A stretch of 15,782 nucleotides of DNA from Myxococcales bacterium (GCA_021848865.1 JAJZTO010000023.1:1-15782); one strand, 5' to 3'; numbered from the stretch's first letter, positions 1-8,700 are shown. The notes: a model not told the origin generated them from the letters alone. Numbers and translations: made by a program.

Positions 1-123
1 GCAGGGGCGGCGGGGGACAAGCCCCCGCCCTACGGAAATGGGACCCAGGTTGCCGGGCGGCCCCCGACGCCCAGCGCGCCCGGGATGTGGCGCAAATGTA
101 GGGGCGGGGCTTGTCCCCGCCCT
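1..123 (+). repeat. 123-bp repeat module, copy 1
   Basis: Direct repeat of the block at 158-280, offset by 157 bp. By eye the copies differ at only two bases (CGGGATG versus CGGAATG, and GTAGGGG versus GTAGAGG). The copy starts at the first base of the window, so the module may extend further to the left. A unique 34-bp spacer (124-157) separates the copies. Confidence 0.85.
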
Positions 124-157
124 GGGCCGCACCGCGGGTGCGTGGACGGTTCGCGCC

Positions 158-280
158 GCAGGGGCGGCGGGGGACAAGCCCCCGCCCTACGGAAATGGGA
201 CCCAGGTTGCCGGGCGGCCCCCGACGCCCAGCGCGCCCGGAATGTGGCGCAAATGTAGAGGCGGGGCTTGTCCCCGCCCT
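158..280 (+). repeat. 123-bp repeat module, copy 2
   Basis: Near-identical second copy of the 1-123 module, with one palindrome at each end (161-187 and 256-280) and the GGGACCCAGG linker between. The two-base divergence implies a recent duplication or ongoing homogenisation. Confidence 0.85.
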
Positions 281-335
281 ACGAACATGGGACCCAGGGT
301 TTCCGTCCTGTAGGGGCGGGGCTTGTCCCCGCCCT
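278..335 (+). repeat. Shortened third repeat module
   Basis: After the palindrome of copy 2 the linker restarts (CCTACGAACATGGGACCCAGG) and is followed almost at once by another GGGGCGGGG-CTTGT-CCCCGCCC palindrome (313-334). The central ~55 bp of the full module is missing. It is therefore an internally deleted or ancestral short version of the module. Confidence 0.65.
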
Positions 336-388
336 GGCAGCCCCGCCATGCGCCGAAACGCACGGATCGATCGGCGCGGCCACGGCCC

Positions 389-1546
389 TCACTCCAGCAG
401 CCGGGCGTGGAGCCGCCGGGCCGCCTCGGGCAGCCGGGCCGCGGCGCAGCAGGCGGTGACCCGCAGCGGCCCGACGAAGAGCGCCAGGGGCGGCGCGCCC
501 AGCTCGAGGAGCACCTCCTGGACGGCCTCGGCCACGCGCGGCTCCTCCGCCCCGCGGCCCACCGCGGAGAGGGCGCCGATCCCCGCGGCCTCGATCGGCG
601 CCGCCCCGGCCGCGGCCAGGTCGGCCCGCAGCGCCTCGGGGGCGTGCACGTCCTCGAGCGACAGGCACAGGGCGGCGTGGCCCGCCGCCGACGAGGCGCC
701 GAGCTCCCGCGCGCCGTGCCGGGCGAAGGCCTGGCGCGCCGCCGGCAGCGCCCGGACCGCCAGCTCGAACAGCGCCACCGCCGGCGCGGCCGCCACCCCG
801 GCGACCCCGCCGGCCGCCGGGCGGGCCGAGACCACCGTCTCCTCCGGGCCGCCGAAGGTGCTGCGCGCCCGGATGGCGATGGCGCGGTCGCGGGCGAACT
901 CCACCGCCCGGGCGTTGAGGACCTTGGCGCCGGCCCGGGCCAGCTCCTGCATCTCCTCGTAGCCGATCCCGTCCAGCCGGCGCGCCGCCGGGACCAGGCG
1001 CGGGTCGGCGGTGAAGACGCCGGCCACGTCGGAGTAGATCTCGCAGTCGGCCCCGAGGGCCGCCGCCAGCGCCACCGCGGTGGTGTCGGAGCCGCCGCGG
1101 CCGAGGGTGGTGACCTCCTTCTCCCGGGACACGCCCTGGTACCCGGCGACGATCACCACCCGGCCGCGCCCGAGCTCCTCCCGCACCCGCACCGGCCGCA
1201 CCTCGACGATGCGCGCCGCGGCGTGGGCCTCGTCGGTGAGGATGCCGGCCTGGCTGCCGGTGAAGCTCTTGGCGTCGACCCCCTCCTCGTGGAGCGCCAT
1301 GGCGAGCAGCGCCATGGCGATGCGCTCCCCGGCGGAGAGCAGCATGTCGAGCTCGCGCCGCGGCGGGGCCGGCGACACCCGGCGCGCCAGCTCCAGCAGC
1401 TCGTCGGTGGTCTGGCCCATGGCCGAGACCACCACCACCACGTCGTCCCCGGCCCGCCGCCGGGCGGCGACGCGCCCCGCCACCCCGCGGAGGTTCTCCA
1501 CGGTGGCCACCGAGGAGCCCCCGTACTTCTGGACGACGAGCGGCAC
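389..1546 (-). CDS. lysC: Aspartate kinase (aspartokinase)
   Basis: Phosphorylates L-aspartate with ATP in the cytoplasm, the first step toward lysine (diaminopimelate), threonine, methionine and isoleucine. The 385-residue product begins VPLVVQKYGGSSV; the KYGGSS kinase signature is at 7-12. RELDMLLSAGE follows at 64-74, the LGRGGSDTTA nucleotide/substrate loop at 148-157 and YSDVAGVFTADPR at 171-183, all typical of the amino-acid kinase fold. I chose the GTG start at 1546 because family members begin just before the KYGG strand and GAGGTAGG lies upstream; an in-frame ATG twelve codons earlier is less likely. The C-terminal third (about 245-385) should be two ACT domains. Only the second is faintly recognisable (LRVTACC, 361-367), and the usual PGVAA...GIN pattern is absent. 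Length is slightly below the ~405 usual for the monofunctional family. It stands alone on this strand. Confidence 0.93.
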   Translation of the reverse strand: MPLVVQKYGGSSVATVENLRGVAGRVAARRRAGDDVVVVVSAMGQTTDELLELARRVSPAPPRRELDMLLSAGERIAMALLAMALHEEGVDAKSFTGSQAGILTDEAHAAARIVEVRPVRVREELGRGRVVIVAGYQGVSREKEVTTLGRGGSDTTAVALAAALGADCEIYSDVAGVFTADPRLVPAARRLDGIGYEEMQELARAGAKVLNARAVEFARDRAIAIRARSTFGGPEETVVSARPAAGGVAGVAAAPAVALFELAVRALPAARQAFARHGARELGASSAAGHAALCLSLEDVHAPEALRADLAAAGAAPIEAAGIGALSAVGRGAEEPRVAEAVQEVLLELGAPPLALFVGPLRVTACCAAARLPEAARRLHARLLE

Positions 1547-1653
1547 GGGAATGAGCCTACCTCGTCCGCGCGTTCCGGGCACGCAGCCGCGTCACTCCCG
1601 GTCCACTGCGCGCCGCTTGACAGGCCGCCGGCAGGAGCTATTGGAGGAGCCCC

Positions 1654-2463
1654 ATGATCGAGGTCGAGAACCTGACGAGGCGCTACCGGGACCTCGTCGC
1701 CGTGGAGGATCTCTCCTTCAAGGTGGAGAAGGGGGAGGTGGTCGGCTTCCTGGGGCCCAACGGCGCCGGCAAGTCCACCACCATGCGCATCCTCGCCGGG
1801 TTCCTGCCGGCGACCAGCGGCACCGTGAAGGTGGCCGGCTTCGACGTCTTCGACGAGCCGCTGGAAGTGAAGCGGCGCATCGGGTACCTGCCGGAGACCC
1901 CGCCCGTCTACCCCGACCTCACCCCGCTCGAGTACCTGCGCTTCTGCGCCGGGCTGAAGGGGCTGCCCCGCCCGGCGGTGGCCGGCGAGATCGAGCGGGT
2001 GGCGGAGCTGGCCCGCCTCGACGGGGTGATGGACCGGCTCACCGGCAGCCTCTCCAAGGGCTACCGGCAGCGGGTGGGGCTGGCCCAGGCGCTGCTCGGC
2101 GACCCGGAGGTGCTGATCCTCGACGAGCCCACCGTGGGCCTCGACCCGCTGCAGATCCGCGAGGTGCGCGAGCTGGTGAAGTCGCTGGCCGGCCGGCACA
2201 CCGTGGTGCTCTCCACCCACATCCTCCCGGAGGTGGCGATGACCTGCCAGAAGGTGCTGGTGGTGAACAAGGGCCGGCTGGTGGACTACGACACCCTGGA
2301 CGGCCTGATCCGGAAGCACCTGCCGGGCCGCACCGTCACCCTGGACGACATCGCCTTCCTCGAGGAGATCTACTCCAAGCTGGTGGAGGGGCCGGCGGCG
2401 GCGGCCGCGGCCCTGGCCGGCCTGGGCGCGGCGCCGGGGACGGCGCGGGAGGTGGCGCCGTGA
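1654..2463 (+). CDS. ABC transporter ATP-binding protein (GldA-like)
   Basis: Nucleotide-binding subunit of an ABC-2 type exporter, acting at the inner face of the cytoplasmic membrane. The 269-residue protein has Walker A GPNGAGKST (34-42), an ABC signature variant SLSKGYRQR (about 133-141), Walker B VLILDEP (about 153-159) and the switch histidine in STH (about 187-189). This order and the YLPE-containing Q-loop region match the GldA/CcmA/NodI-like branch. The last ~30 residues are Ala/Gly-rich and beyond the ATPase core. The start has a strong ribosome site (GGAGGAG, 1643-1649). The stop overlaps the next start by 4 bp (GTGA), so the permease is probably translationally coupled. The exported substrate is unknown. 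The assignment to the gliding-associated family rests on the downstream GldG-like gene. Confidence 0.93.
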   Translation: MIEVENLTRRYRDLVAVEDLSFKVEKGEVVGFLGPNGAGKSTTMRILAGFLPATSGTVKVAGFDVFDEPLEVKRRIGYLPETPPVYPDLTPLEYLRFCAGLKGLPRPAVAGEIERVAELARLDGVMDRLTGSLSKGYRQRVGLAQALLGDPEVLILDEPTVGLDPLQIREVRELVKSLAGRHTVVLSTHILPEVAMTCQKVLVVNKGRLVDYDTLDGLIRKHLPGRTVTLDDIAFLEEIYSKLVEGPAAAAAALAGLGAAPGTAREVAP

Positions 2464-3254
2464 GGGCCGTGCTCGCCGTCGCCCGCAAGGAGCTGACCGC
2501 CGCCTTCACCACCCCGGTGGCCTGGGCGGTGCTGATGGTGATCGCCTTCTTCTCCGCGCAGTTCTTCAACGGCGCCCTGGACGCCTTCCGCTTCCTCTCG
2601 CTGCGGGCCCTGCAGCTCCAGAACCCGGGGCTGCTGGAGCGGCTCAGCCTCACCGAGCGGGTGGTGGCGCCGCTCTTCGGCTCCATGGGGCTGCTCCTGG
2701 TGATCGTGGCCCCCTTCCTCTCCATGCGCCTCTTCGCCGAGGAGAAGCGGGCCCGGACCTTCGAGCTGCTGCTCACCGCGCCGGTCCGCCCCTGGCAGAT
2801 CGTGCTGGGGAAGTACCTGGCGGGCCTGGCCACGCTGGCGGCGGCCCTGCTGATCGTGGCCCTCTTCCCGCTGCTGCTCTCCTTCTACGCGACCGGCACC
2901 CAGGGCGGGGCCGGCGTGGAGTGGCAGACGGTGGGCACCGGCCTCCTCGGGCTCTTCCTGCTCGGCGCCATGGCCATGGCGGTGGGGATGTTCGTCTCGG
3001 CCCTCACCGAGTCGGTGATCGTCGCGGCGCTGGTGTCGCTCCTCTTCCTCCTCTCCCTCTACGTGGTGACCCTCTTCACCATCGGGATGGAGGGGCCGGT
3101 GCGCGAGCTGGTCCTGGCGCTGAGCGCCTCCGACCACCTCACCTCGTTCCTGGCCGGGCGCATCGAGCTGAAGGACGTCGTCTACTACCTCTCCTTCGTG
3201 GTGCTCGGGCTCTACCTCACCGACCGGGCGCTCGAAGGCACCCGGTGGGCCTGA
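2460..3254 (+). CDS. ABC-2 type permease (GldF-like)
   Basis: Membrane subunit partner of the preceding ATPase. The 264-residue protein begins with a cytoplasmic VLAVARKELTAAFTTP stretch, typical of ABC-2 permeases. About six hydrophobic segments follow, roughly at residues 20-40, 75-95, 120-143, 160-180, 185-207 and 240-256. The loop FAEEKRARTFELLLTAPV after the second segment is the characteristic coupling-region motif of this family, with the E-E-K/R-x-x-T-x-E-LLL pattern. I start it at the GTG at 2460, which overlaps the TGA of the ATPase; longer open frame upstream is a shadow of the ATPase and aspartokinase region. It ends 11 bp before the GldG-like gene. Function in gliding itself is not implied. 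Confidence 0.9.
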   Translation: MRAVLAVARKELTAAFTTPVAWAVLMVIAFFSAQFFNGALDAFRFLSLRALQLQNPGLLERLSLTERVVAPLFGSMGLLLVIVAPFLSMRLFAEEKRARTFELLLTAPVRPWQIVLGKYLAGLATLAAALLIVALFPLLLSFYATGTQGGAGVEWQTVGTGLLGLFLLGAMAMAVGMFVSALTESVIVAALVSLLFLLSLYVVTLFTIGMEGPVRELVLALSASDHLTSFLAGRIELKDVVYYLSFVVLGLYLTDRALEGTRWA

Positions 3255-3265
3255 GGGAGGCGGCC

Positions 3266-4810
3266 ATGAAGAAGCCCGTCGCCGCCCGCGTCCTCGGCCT
3301 GCTCGGCCTGGTGCTGCTGCTCTCCACCGTCGTGACCATGCTCTTCGGCCAGACCACCTTCGTGGCCGGGAAGCTGGTGCTCGGCCTCGCCGGCGTCGTC
3401 GCCGGGTTCGCGCTCGGCGAGCCGGGCGGCCTGAAGCGCTTCTTCACCGGGCGCGCCGCCCACTACGGCCTCTTCACCACCCTCTCGGCCCTGGCGCTGC
3501 TGGTGGTGCTGGGCGCCGCCAACTACGCGGCCACCAGGCGCCCCCACACCTGGGACCTCACCCGCGACAAGGTCTACACGCTGGGCGAGGACACGGTGAA
3601 GACGCTGAAGGGGCTCGGCCGCGACGTGCAGGTGCTGGCCTTCTACGGCCAGGCCGACGAGGCCTGGGGCCGGGTCGGCGACCTGCTGCACCGCTACGCC
3701 GACCTCTCGCCCCGCTTCACCTTCCGGCTGGTCGACCCCTACAAGGACCCGGAGGCGGTGAAGCGGTACGCCATCACCGAGGGCGGGCCCCGCCTGGTGC
3801 TGATCTCGGGCGACCAGGAGCAGAAGGCCAAGAGCGCCGACGAGCAGGGGCTCACCAACGCCCTGGTGCGCCTCACCCGGTCCGGCACCCGGAAGATCTA
3901 CCTCACCACCGGCCACGGCGAGCCGGAGGCGCGCGCCGAGACCGACCGCGGCGACTCGCTGGCGGTGAAGGCGCTGGAGGGCGAGGGGTACGAGGTGGCG
4001 CCGCTCTCGCTGCTGGAGAAGCCGGAGGTCCCGGCCGACGCCGCCGCGGTGCTGGTGGTGGCGCCGCGCCAGGCCTTCCTGGCCCCGGAGCTCGCGGCGC
4101 TGCGCCGCTTCGCCGCCGCCGGCGGGCACCTCGGGCTGTTCCTCGAGCCCGAGGCGAAGGCCGGCCTCGACCCGCTGCTCGCCGACTACGGCATGGCGCT
4201 CGACGACGACATGGTGGTGGACCCGAGCCCGGTGGCGCAGCTCTTCGGCGGCTCGCCGGTCACCCCCATCGTGAAACCGGTGGAGGCCCACCCCATCACC
4301 CGGGAGCTGGCCCGGACCGGCCTGGCCTTCCCCACCGCCCGCTCCCTCTCCATCCTCACCGGCAAGCCCGTCACCCCCACGCCGCTGGTGCTCACCGGGC
4401 CCGACGCCTGGGGCGAGACCGACATCGCCGGGCTCTTCACCCGCGGGGCCAGGTACGACGAGGGCGAGAAGAAGGGGCCGCTCCCGGTGGCGCTGGCGGC
4501 GACGAGCTCCACGGCCGCGGAGAAGGAGAAGCGCTCCGACGAGACCCGGGTGGTGGCGGTCGGCGACGGCGAGTTCTTCTCGAACCAGTACCAGCAGCTC
4601 CTCGGCAACCTCGACTTCTTCCTGAACACCGTCTCCTGGCTGGCGGAGCAGGAGGACCGGATCACCATCCGGCCGAGGAGCCGGGAGGGCTCGCGCCTCT
4701 TCCTCTCCTCGGCCCAGGTCTCGACCATCAAGTTCCTCTCCATCGACGCCCTCCCCTTCGCGCTGCTGGGGCTGGGGCTGGCGGTGTGGCTGGTGCGACG
4801 GTCGCGCTAG
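3266..4810 (+). CDS. GldG-like ABC transporter auxiliary protein
   Basis: Large 514-residue membrane-anchored protein of the GldG/ABC auxiliary family, which accompanies GldA/GldF-type exporters. Three hydrophobic segments near the N terminus (about 7-29, 33-49 and 68-90) are followed by WDLTRDKVYTLGEDTVKTL, the typical entry into the large extracytoplasmic part. That part includes TTGHGEPEA (about 214-222), GGHLGLFLEPEA in the middle and VVAVGDGEFFSNQYQQLLGN late. A single C-terminal segment (about 491-508, ALPFALLGLGLAVWLV) ends in basic residues. The ATG at 3266 has GGGAGG upstream, 11 bp after the permease stop. The extra N-terminal hydrophobic pair makes it longer at the front than a minimal GldG. 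It probably forms the periplasmic arm of the complex; its exact role is unknown. Confidence 0.87.
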   Translation: MKKPVAARVLGLLGLVLLLSTVVTMLFGQTTFVAGKLVLGLAGVVAGFALGEPGGLKRFFTGRAAHYGLFTTLSALALLVVLGAANYAATRRPHTWDLTRDKVYTLGEDTVKTLKGLGRDVQVLAFYGQADEAWGRVGDLLHRYADLSPRFTFRLVDPYKDPEAVKRYAITEGGPRLVLISGDQEQKAKSADEQGLTNALVRLTRSGTRKIYLTTGHGEPEARAETDRGDSLAVKALEGEGYEVAPLSLLEKPEVPADAAAVLVVAPRQAFLAPELAALRRFAAAGGHLGLFLEPEAKAGLDPLLADYGMALDDDMVVDPSPVAQLFGGSPVTPIVKPVEAHPITRELARTGLAFPTARSLSILTGKPVTPTPLVLTGPDAWGETDIAGLFTRGARYDEGEKKGPLPVALAATSSTAAEKEKRSDETRVVAVGDGEFFSNQYQQLLGNLDFFLNTVSWLAEQEDRITIRPRSREGSRLFLSSAQVSTIKFLSIDALPFALLGLGLAVWLVRRSR

Positions 4811-4819
4811 GGGCTCCCC

Positions 4820-5464
4820 GTGAAGGCCCGCACCCGCAGCCTCGCCACCACCCTGCTCCTCGTCGCCGCCGCGGCCGCGGCGGTGCTGGCCGCCTGGTGG
4901 GCGGTGGACCTCCGCGGCGCCGCCGAGGCGGCCCGCACCGAGAAGGCCGAGCGGCTCTTCGCCTTCGAGCCCGGGCAGGTCCGGGAGCTGACGGTGGAGG
5001 CGCCCGCCGGGACCACCAGGCTGGTCCGCGGCGAGAAGGGCTTCCGCATCCCGGCGCTCGACGCCCCCGCCGACGCCGGCGCCGTGGACGCCATCCTGGA
5101 GCTCTTCGCCCACGTCCGGCGCAAGGCGGAGGTGGCGCCGCCCGGCGCCGGCGAGCAGGCGCTCGCCGGGTACGGCCTGGCGAAGCCCGGGGTCCGGGTC
5201 ACGGCCCTGCTCGACGGCGGGCGCACCGAGACCCTGGCCCTCGGCGACCGCAACGCCTTCGACGGCACGCTCTACGCGCGGCCGACCTCGGGGGCGGTGG
5301 TGCTGGTGCCGGGAGAGCTGTCCTACTGGCTGGACAAGGGGCCGGCCGACCTGAAGGAGAAGCCGCCCCCCGCCCCGCCGCCCGCGGAGAAGGGCCCGGC
5401 GACACCCCCGGCGGCGGACCGTGCGCCCACGTCGCTGGAACCACGGGGGAAATCGGATCGTTGA
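4820..5464 (+). CDS. DUF4340-like membrane-anchored protein
   Basis: The 214-residue product starts with a GTG and has one N-terminal hydrophobic anchor (about 9-28), followed by a soluble extracytoplasmic domain. The pattern FEPGQVRELTVEAPAGTT, then a GLAKPGVRVTALLDGG stretch and LALGDRNAFDGTLYAR, is how I recognise DUF4340 proteins, which usually sit directly after GldG-like genes. Function of the family is not established; it is probably an accessory of the ABC complex. The gene begins 9 bp after the GldG-like stop and ends the cassette. Two oddities: it looks short for the family, and the last ~45 residues are Pro/Ala/Lys-rich and probably disordered. The rpoZ promoter starts inside its final codons. 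Confidence 0.72.
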   Translation: MKARTRSLATTLLLVAAAAAAVLAAWWAVDLRGAAEAARTEKAERLFAFEPGQVRELTVEAPAGTTRLVRGEKGFRIPALDAPADAGAVDAILELFAHVRRKAEVAPPGAGEQALAGYGLAKPGVRVTALLDGGRTETLALGDRNAFDGTLYARPTSGAVVLVPGELSYWLDKGPADLKEKPPPAPPPAEKGPATPPAADRAPTSLEPRGKSDR

Positions 5465-5489
5465 CCCGGGGCCCCTCGCCCCTTATTCT
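5461..5489 (+). promoter_or_regulatory. Predicted sigma-70 promoter for rpoZ
   Basis: -35 TTGACC (5461-5466), 17-bp spacer, -10 TATTCT (5484-5489). The -35 box overlaps the stop codon of the DUF4340-like gene. Transcription would start near 5496, about 54 bp upstream of rpoZ. Confidence 0.6.
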
Positions 5490-5549
5490 CCTCCCTCCAC
5501 CGGCGGCCCGGTCCCGATGCCCGGGCCGCCTCGCTTTCCGAGAGTCCCC

Positions 5550-5816
5550 ATGGCCCGCGTCACCGTCGAAGACTGCCTCCCGCTCGTCGAGAACCGCTTC
5601 GCGCTGGTGCTCCTGGCGACGAAGCGCACCCGTCAGCTCATGGCCGGCGCGCGCCCGCTGCAGCCGCACTCCAAGAACAAGCCGCCGGTCCTGGCGCTGC
5701 GCGAGATCGCGACCAGCAAGGTCCGGTTCGACCGCTCGGTGCGCGACGCGCTGATGGGCAAGTTCGACAAGGAGAAGGTCACCATCGCCGCGGGCCAGAC
5801 CCGCACCCTGAAGTAA
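5550..5816 (+). CDS. rpoZ: RNA polymerase omega subunit
   Basis: Small core subunit that helps fold and stabilise the beta-prime subunit of RNA polymerase and can take part in ppGpp binding. The 88-residue sequence has the family hallmark MARVTVEDCLPLVENRFALV at the N terminus, followed by ATKRTRQL and, mid-protein, KPPVLALREIATSKV. This matches the omega pattern in which a conserved N-terminal helix pair precedes an ALREIA helix. The ATG at 5550 is supported by the conserved N terminus, although the ribosome site upstream (GAGAG) is weak. It is flanked by unrelated genes and has its own promoter, so it is probably monocistronic or cotranscribed only with the lipoprotein gene downstream. Confidence 0.94.
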   Translation: MARVTVEDCLPLVENRFALVLLATKRTRQLMAGARPLQPHSKNKPPVLALREIATSKVRFDRSVRDALMGKFDKEKVTIAAGQTRTLK

Positions 5817-5880
5817 CGCGCCGCGTCCTTCCCGGGCGCGCCGCTCCCGGCGACAATGGGGCGCTCCCACCGGAGGTCCC

Positions 5881-6390
5881 ATGCGCCGTCCGCTCCTCCT
5901 CGCCGCCACCGCCCTGCTCGGCTGCGCCGCCTCCGGGCCGCTGCAGCGCCGCCCGGCGCACGGCGCCTTCCCACCCGCCGCCCGGGAGGCCACCTGGGCC
6001 CGTGCCCAGGAGGTGGTGCGCGCCGAGGGCTACGAGGTCGGCTTCGCCGACCAGGCGCGCTTCATCGTGGTGACCAAGGAGCGGGAGTTGCAGGCGCCCT
6101 GCGGCGAGGAGCAGTGCCTGGCCCGCGAGTCGGTCTTCCTGCGGCTCGGCGACGGCCGGGCGATGCTCTCGATCCACCGCGAGACCTGGGACCAGGCCAC
6201 CCGCCGCTGGCTGGCGGTGTCCGAGCCGGGCGGGGTCGAGCGGGTGGAGGCGGCGGAGCGCGCCATGCTGCACGCCATCACCGGCGGCGGCGCCGAGCTG
6301 CGCCTGGCCCGCGAGGGAGAGGGCTGCGGCCACGACGCCGAGTGCGAGCGCGGGCTCGCCTGCTCGCAGCGGCGCTGCGCCCGCCGCTGA
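5881..6390 (+). CDS. Putative lipoprotein, Cys-rich C terminus
   Basis: I do not recognise a family. The 169-residue product has a lipoprotein signal peptide (MRRPLLLAATALLGC) with lipobox LLGC and the modified Cys at residue 15, so it is probably membrane-anchored. The middle contains a Cys pair (CGEEQC). The last ~25 residues carry CGHDAECERGLACSQRRC, four cysteines spaced like the short C-x-D-x-x-C-x-x-x-x-x-C-x-x-x-x-C motifs common at the ends of myxobacterial surface proteins. Those would form disulfides outside the cytoplasm. A good ribosome site (CGGAGG, 5871-5876) lies before the ATG. It follows rpoZ by 64 bp with no clear terminator between. Function unknown. Confidence 0.8.
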   Translation: MRRPLLLAATALLGCAASGPLQRRPAHGAFPPAAREATWARAQEVVRAEGYEVGFADQARFIVVTKERELQAPCGEEQCLARESVFLRLGDGRAMLSIHRETWDQATRRWLAVSEPGGVERVEAAERAMLHAITGGGAELRLAREGEGCGHDAECERGLACSQRRCARR

Positions 6391-6560
6391 GCGCGCCCCG
6401 CGCGACGACCTCCACCCTCCAGGGTGCGGGTGCGCCGCCCCGGGCGCAACCGGCCGTGAGCAGGGACTTTTCCCGGCGGCCTGGCGCTCCCGGACCCGGG
6501 CTGCCATCCGGGGCCCGAAAGCCCTGTCCGGACGGCCCGATGCGCCGCTCCGAGGCCCGC
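6391..6560. other. Intergenic region upstream of the groESL promoter
   Basis: First part of a 311-bp gap before groES. It holds a small perfect hairpin (TGCGCC at 6431-6436, GGCGCA at 6443-6448) that could help end the lipoprotein transcript, though no T-run follows. I see no gene. The rest of the gap carries the groESL promoter, CIRCE element and leader described separately. Confidence 0.5.
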
Positions 6561-6588
6561 TTGACACGAGGGGGCCGCTGATTAGAGT
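6561..6588 (+). promoter_or_regulatory. Predicted sigma-70 promoter of groESL
   Basis: -35 TTGACA (6561-6566, perfect), 16-bp spacer, -10 TAGAGT (6583-6588). The predicted start near 6595 places the CIRCE element at the very beginning of the transcript, the classic arrangement for HrcA-controlled groE operons. The leader would be about 105 nt. Confidence 0.75.
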
Positions 6589-6599
6589 ACGCGGCGCCG

Positions 6600-6626
6600 C
6601 TGGCAGTCACGCTGGCGGACTGCTAA
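6600..6626. promoter_or_regulatory. CIRCE operator (HrcA site) of groESL
   Basis: CTGGCAGTC, 9-bp spacer, GACTGCTAA. The CIRCE consensus is TTAGCACTC-N9-GAGTGCTAA. The right arm matches at 8 of 9 positions and the left at 6 of 9, with the exact 9-bp spacing. The consensus C:G pair in the arms is swapped to G:C in both, so symmetry is kept. HrcA would bind here and repress until heat shock titrates GroEL. Confidence 0.85.
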
Positions 6627-6701
6627 CGCGGCCCCCGCACAGGGGAAGCCATCCACCCGGCCCGGAACCGGCGCCGGAGCACTTCCAACGAGGAGCACAC
6701 C

Positions 6702-6995
6702 ATGAAGATCCGTCCGCTGCAGGACCGCATCATCGTGAAGCGGGTCGCGGAGGAGGAGAAGACCAAGGGCGGCATCATCATCCCCGACACCGCCAAGGAG
6801 AAGCCCATCGAGGGCAAGGTCGTCGCCGCCGGCAACGGCAAGGTGCAGGAGGACGGCAAGCTCCGCCCGCTCGACGTGAAGGCCGGCGACCGGGTGCTCT
6901 TCTCGAAGTACGCCGGCACCGAGGTCAAGCTCGACGGCGAGGAGCTCCTGATCATGCGCGAGGAGGACATCCTCGGCGTCCTCGAGGACAAGTAG
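6702..6995 (+). CDS. groES: Co-chaperonin GroES (Cpn10)
   Basis: Heptameric lid that caps the GroEL ring and encloses folding substrate in the cytoplasm. The 97-residue length is standard. The N terminus MKIRPLQDRIIVKRV and the mobile loop EEEKTKGGIIIPDTAKEKP (about 17-35) with its GGIIIP tip, which contacts the GroEL apical domain, are intact. AGDRVLFSKYAGTEVKLDGEE and the end ILGVLEDK are also typical. Ribosome site GAGGAG lies just upstream of the ATG. It is the first gene of groESL, separated from groEL by 31 bp, and is expected to be induced by heat shock through the upstream CIRCE element. Confidence 0.98.
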   Translation: MKIRPLQDRIIVKRVAEEEKTKGGIIIPDTAKEKPIEGKVVAAGNGKVQEDGKLRPLDVKAGDRVLFSKYAGTEVKLDGEELLIMREEDILGVLEDK

Positions 6996-7026
6996 TCCCC
7001 CCCACACCGGAAGGAACGGAACGACA

Positions 7027-8667
<1,641 letters not shown>

Positions 8668-8700
8668 GGCTCGACCCCGCCCGGCGCTCGTCGAGCGCAG

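Larger units (their letters stand above)
1..335. repeat. REP-like palindromic repeat cluster
   Basis: Non-coding stretch built from five GC-rich palindromes. Three have the core GGGGCGGGG-CTTGT-CCCCGCCC or a one-base variant (near 101-122, 258-279, 313-334). Two are of opposite sense with centre ACAAG (near 4-30 and 161-187). Each can fold into a stem-loop with a 5-nt loop. The palindromes are joined by a shared linker containing GGGACCCAGG, seen near 41-50, 198-207 and 290-299. The open frames across this stretch are low-complexity and lack a convincing start, so I treat none as a gene. The region from 336 to the end of the aspartokinase gene at 389 holds nothing I recognise. The cluster lies downstream of that gene, a usual place for REP-type elements. 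Confidence 0.85.

Noticed and set aside
1..345. CRISPR array
   Set aside because: The repeat units are too long, too few and palindromic throughout; spacers are not of uniform length and no cas gene is present.
38..962. Long open frames across the repeats and the aspartokinase antisense strand
   Set aside because: They are Pro/Arg/Ala-rich low-complexity translations of GC-rich repeats or of the opposite strand of a clear gene, without a plausible start or any family motif.
1617..1644. TTGACA with TATTGG 16 bp downstream as promoter of the ABC cassette
   Set aside because: Transcription would begin near 1651, after the strong GGAGGAG ribosome site (1643-1649), which would then be useless. 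The -10 match is also poor.
5852..5857. GACAAT as -10 box before the lipoprotein gene at 5881
   Set aside because: The only -35 at correct spacing (TTCCCG) is weak, and readthrough from rpoZ would be enough.
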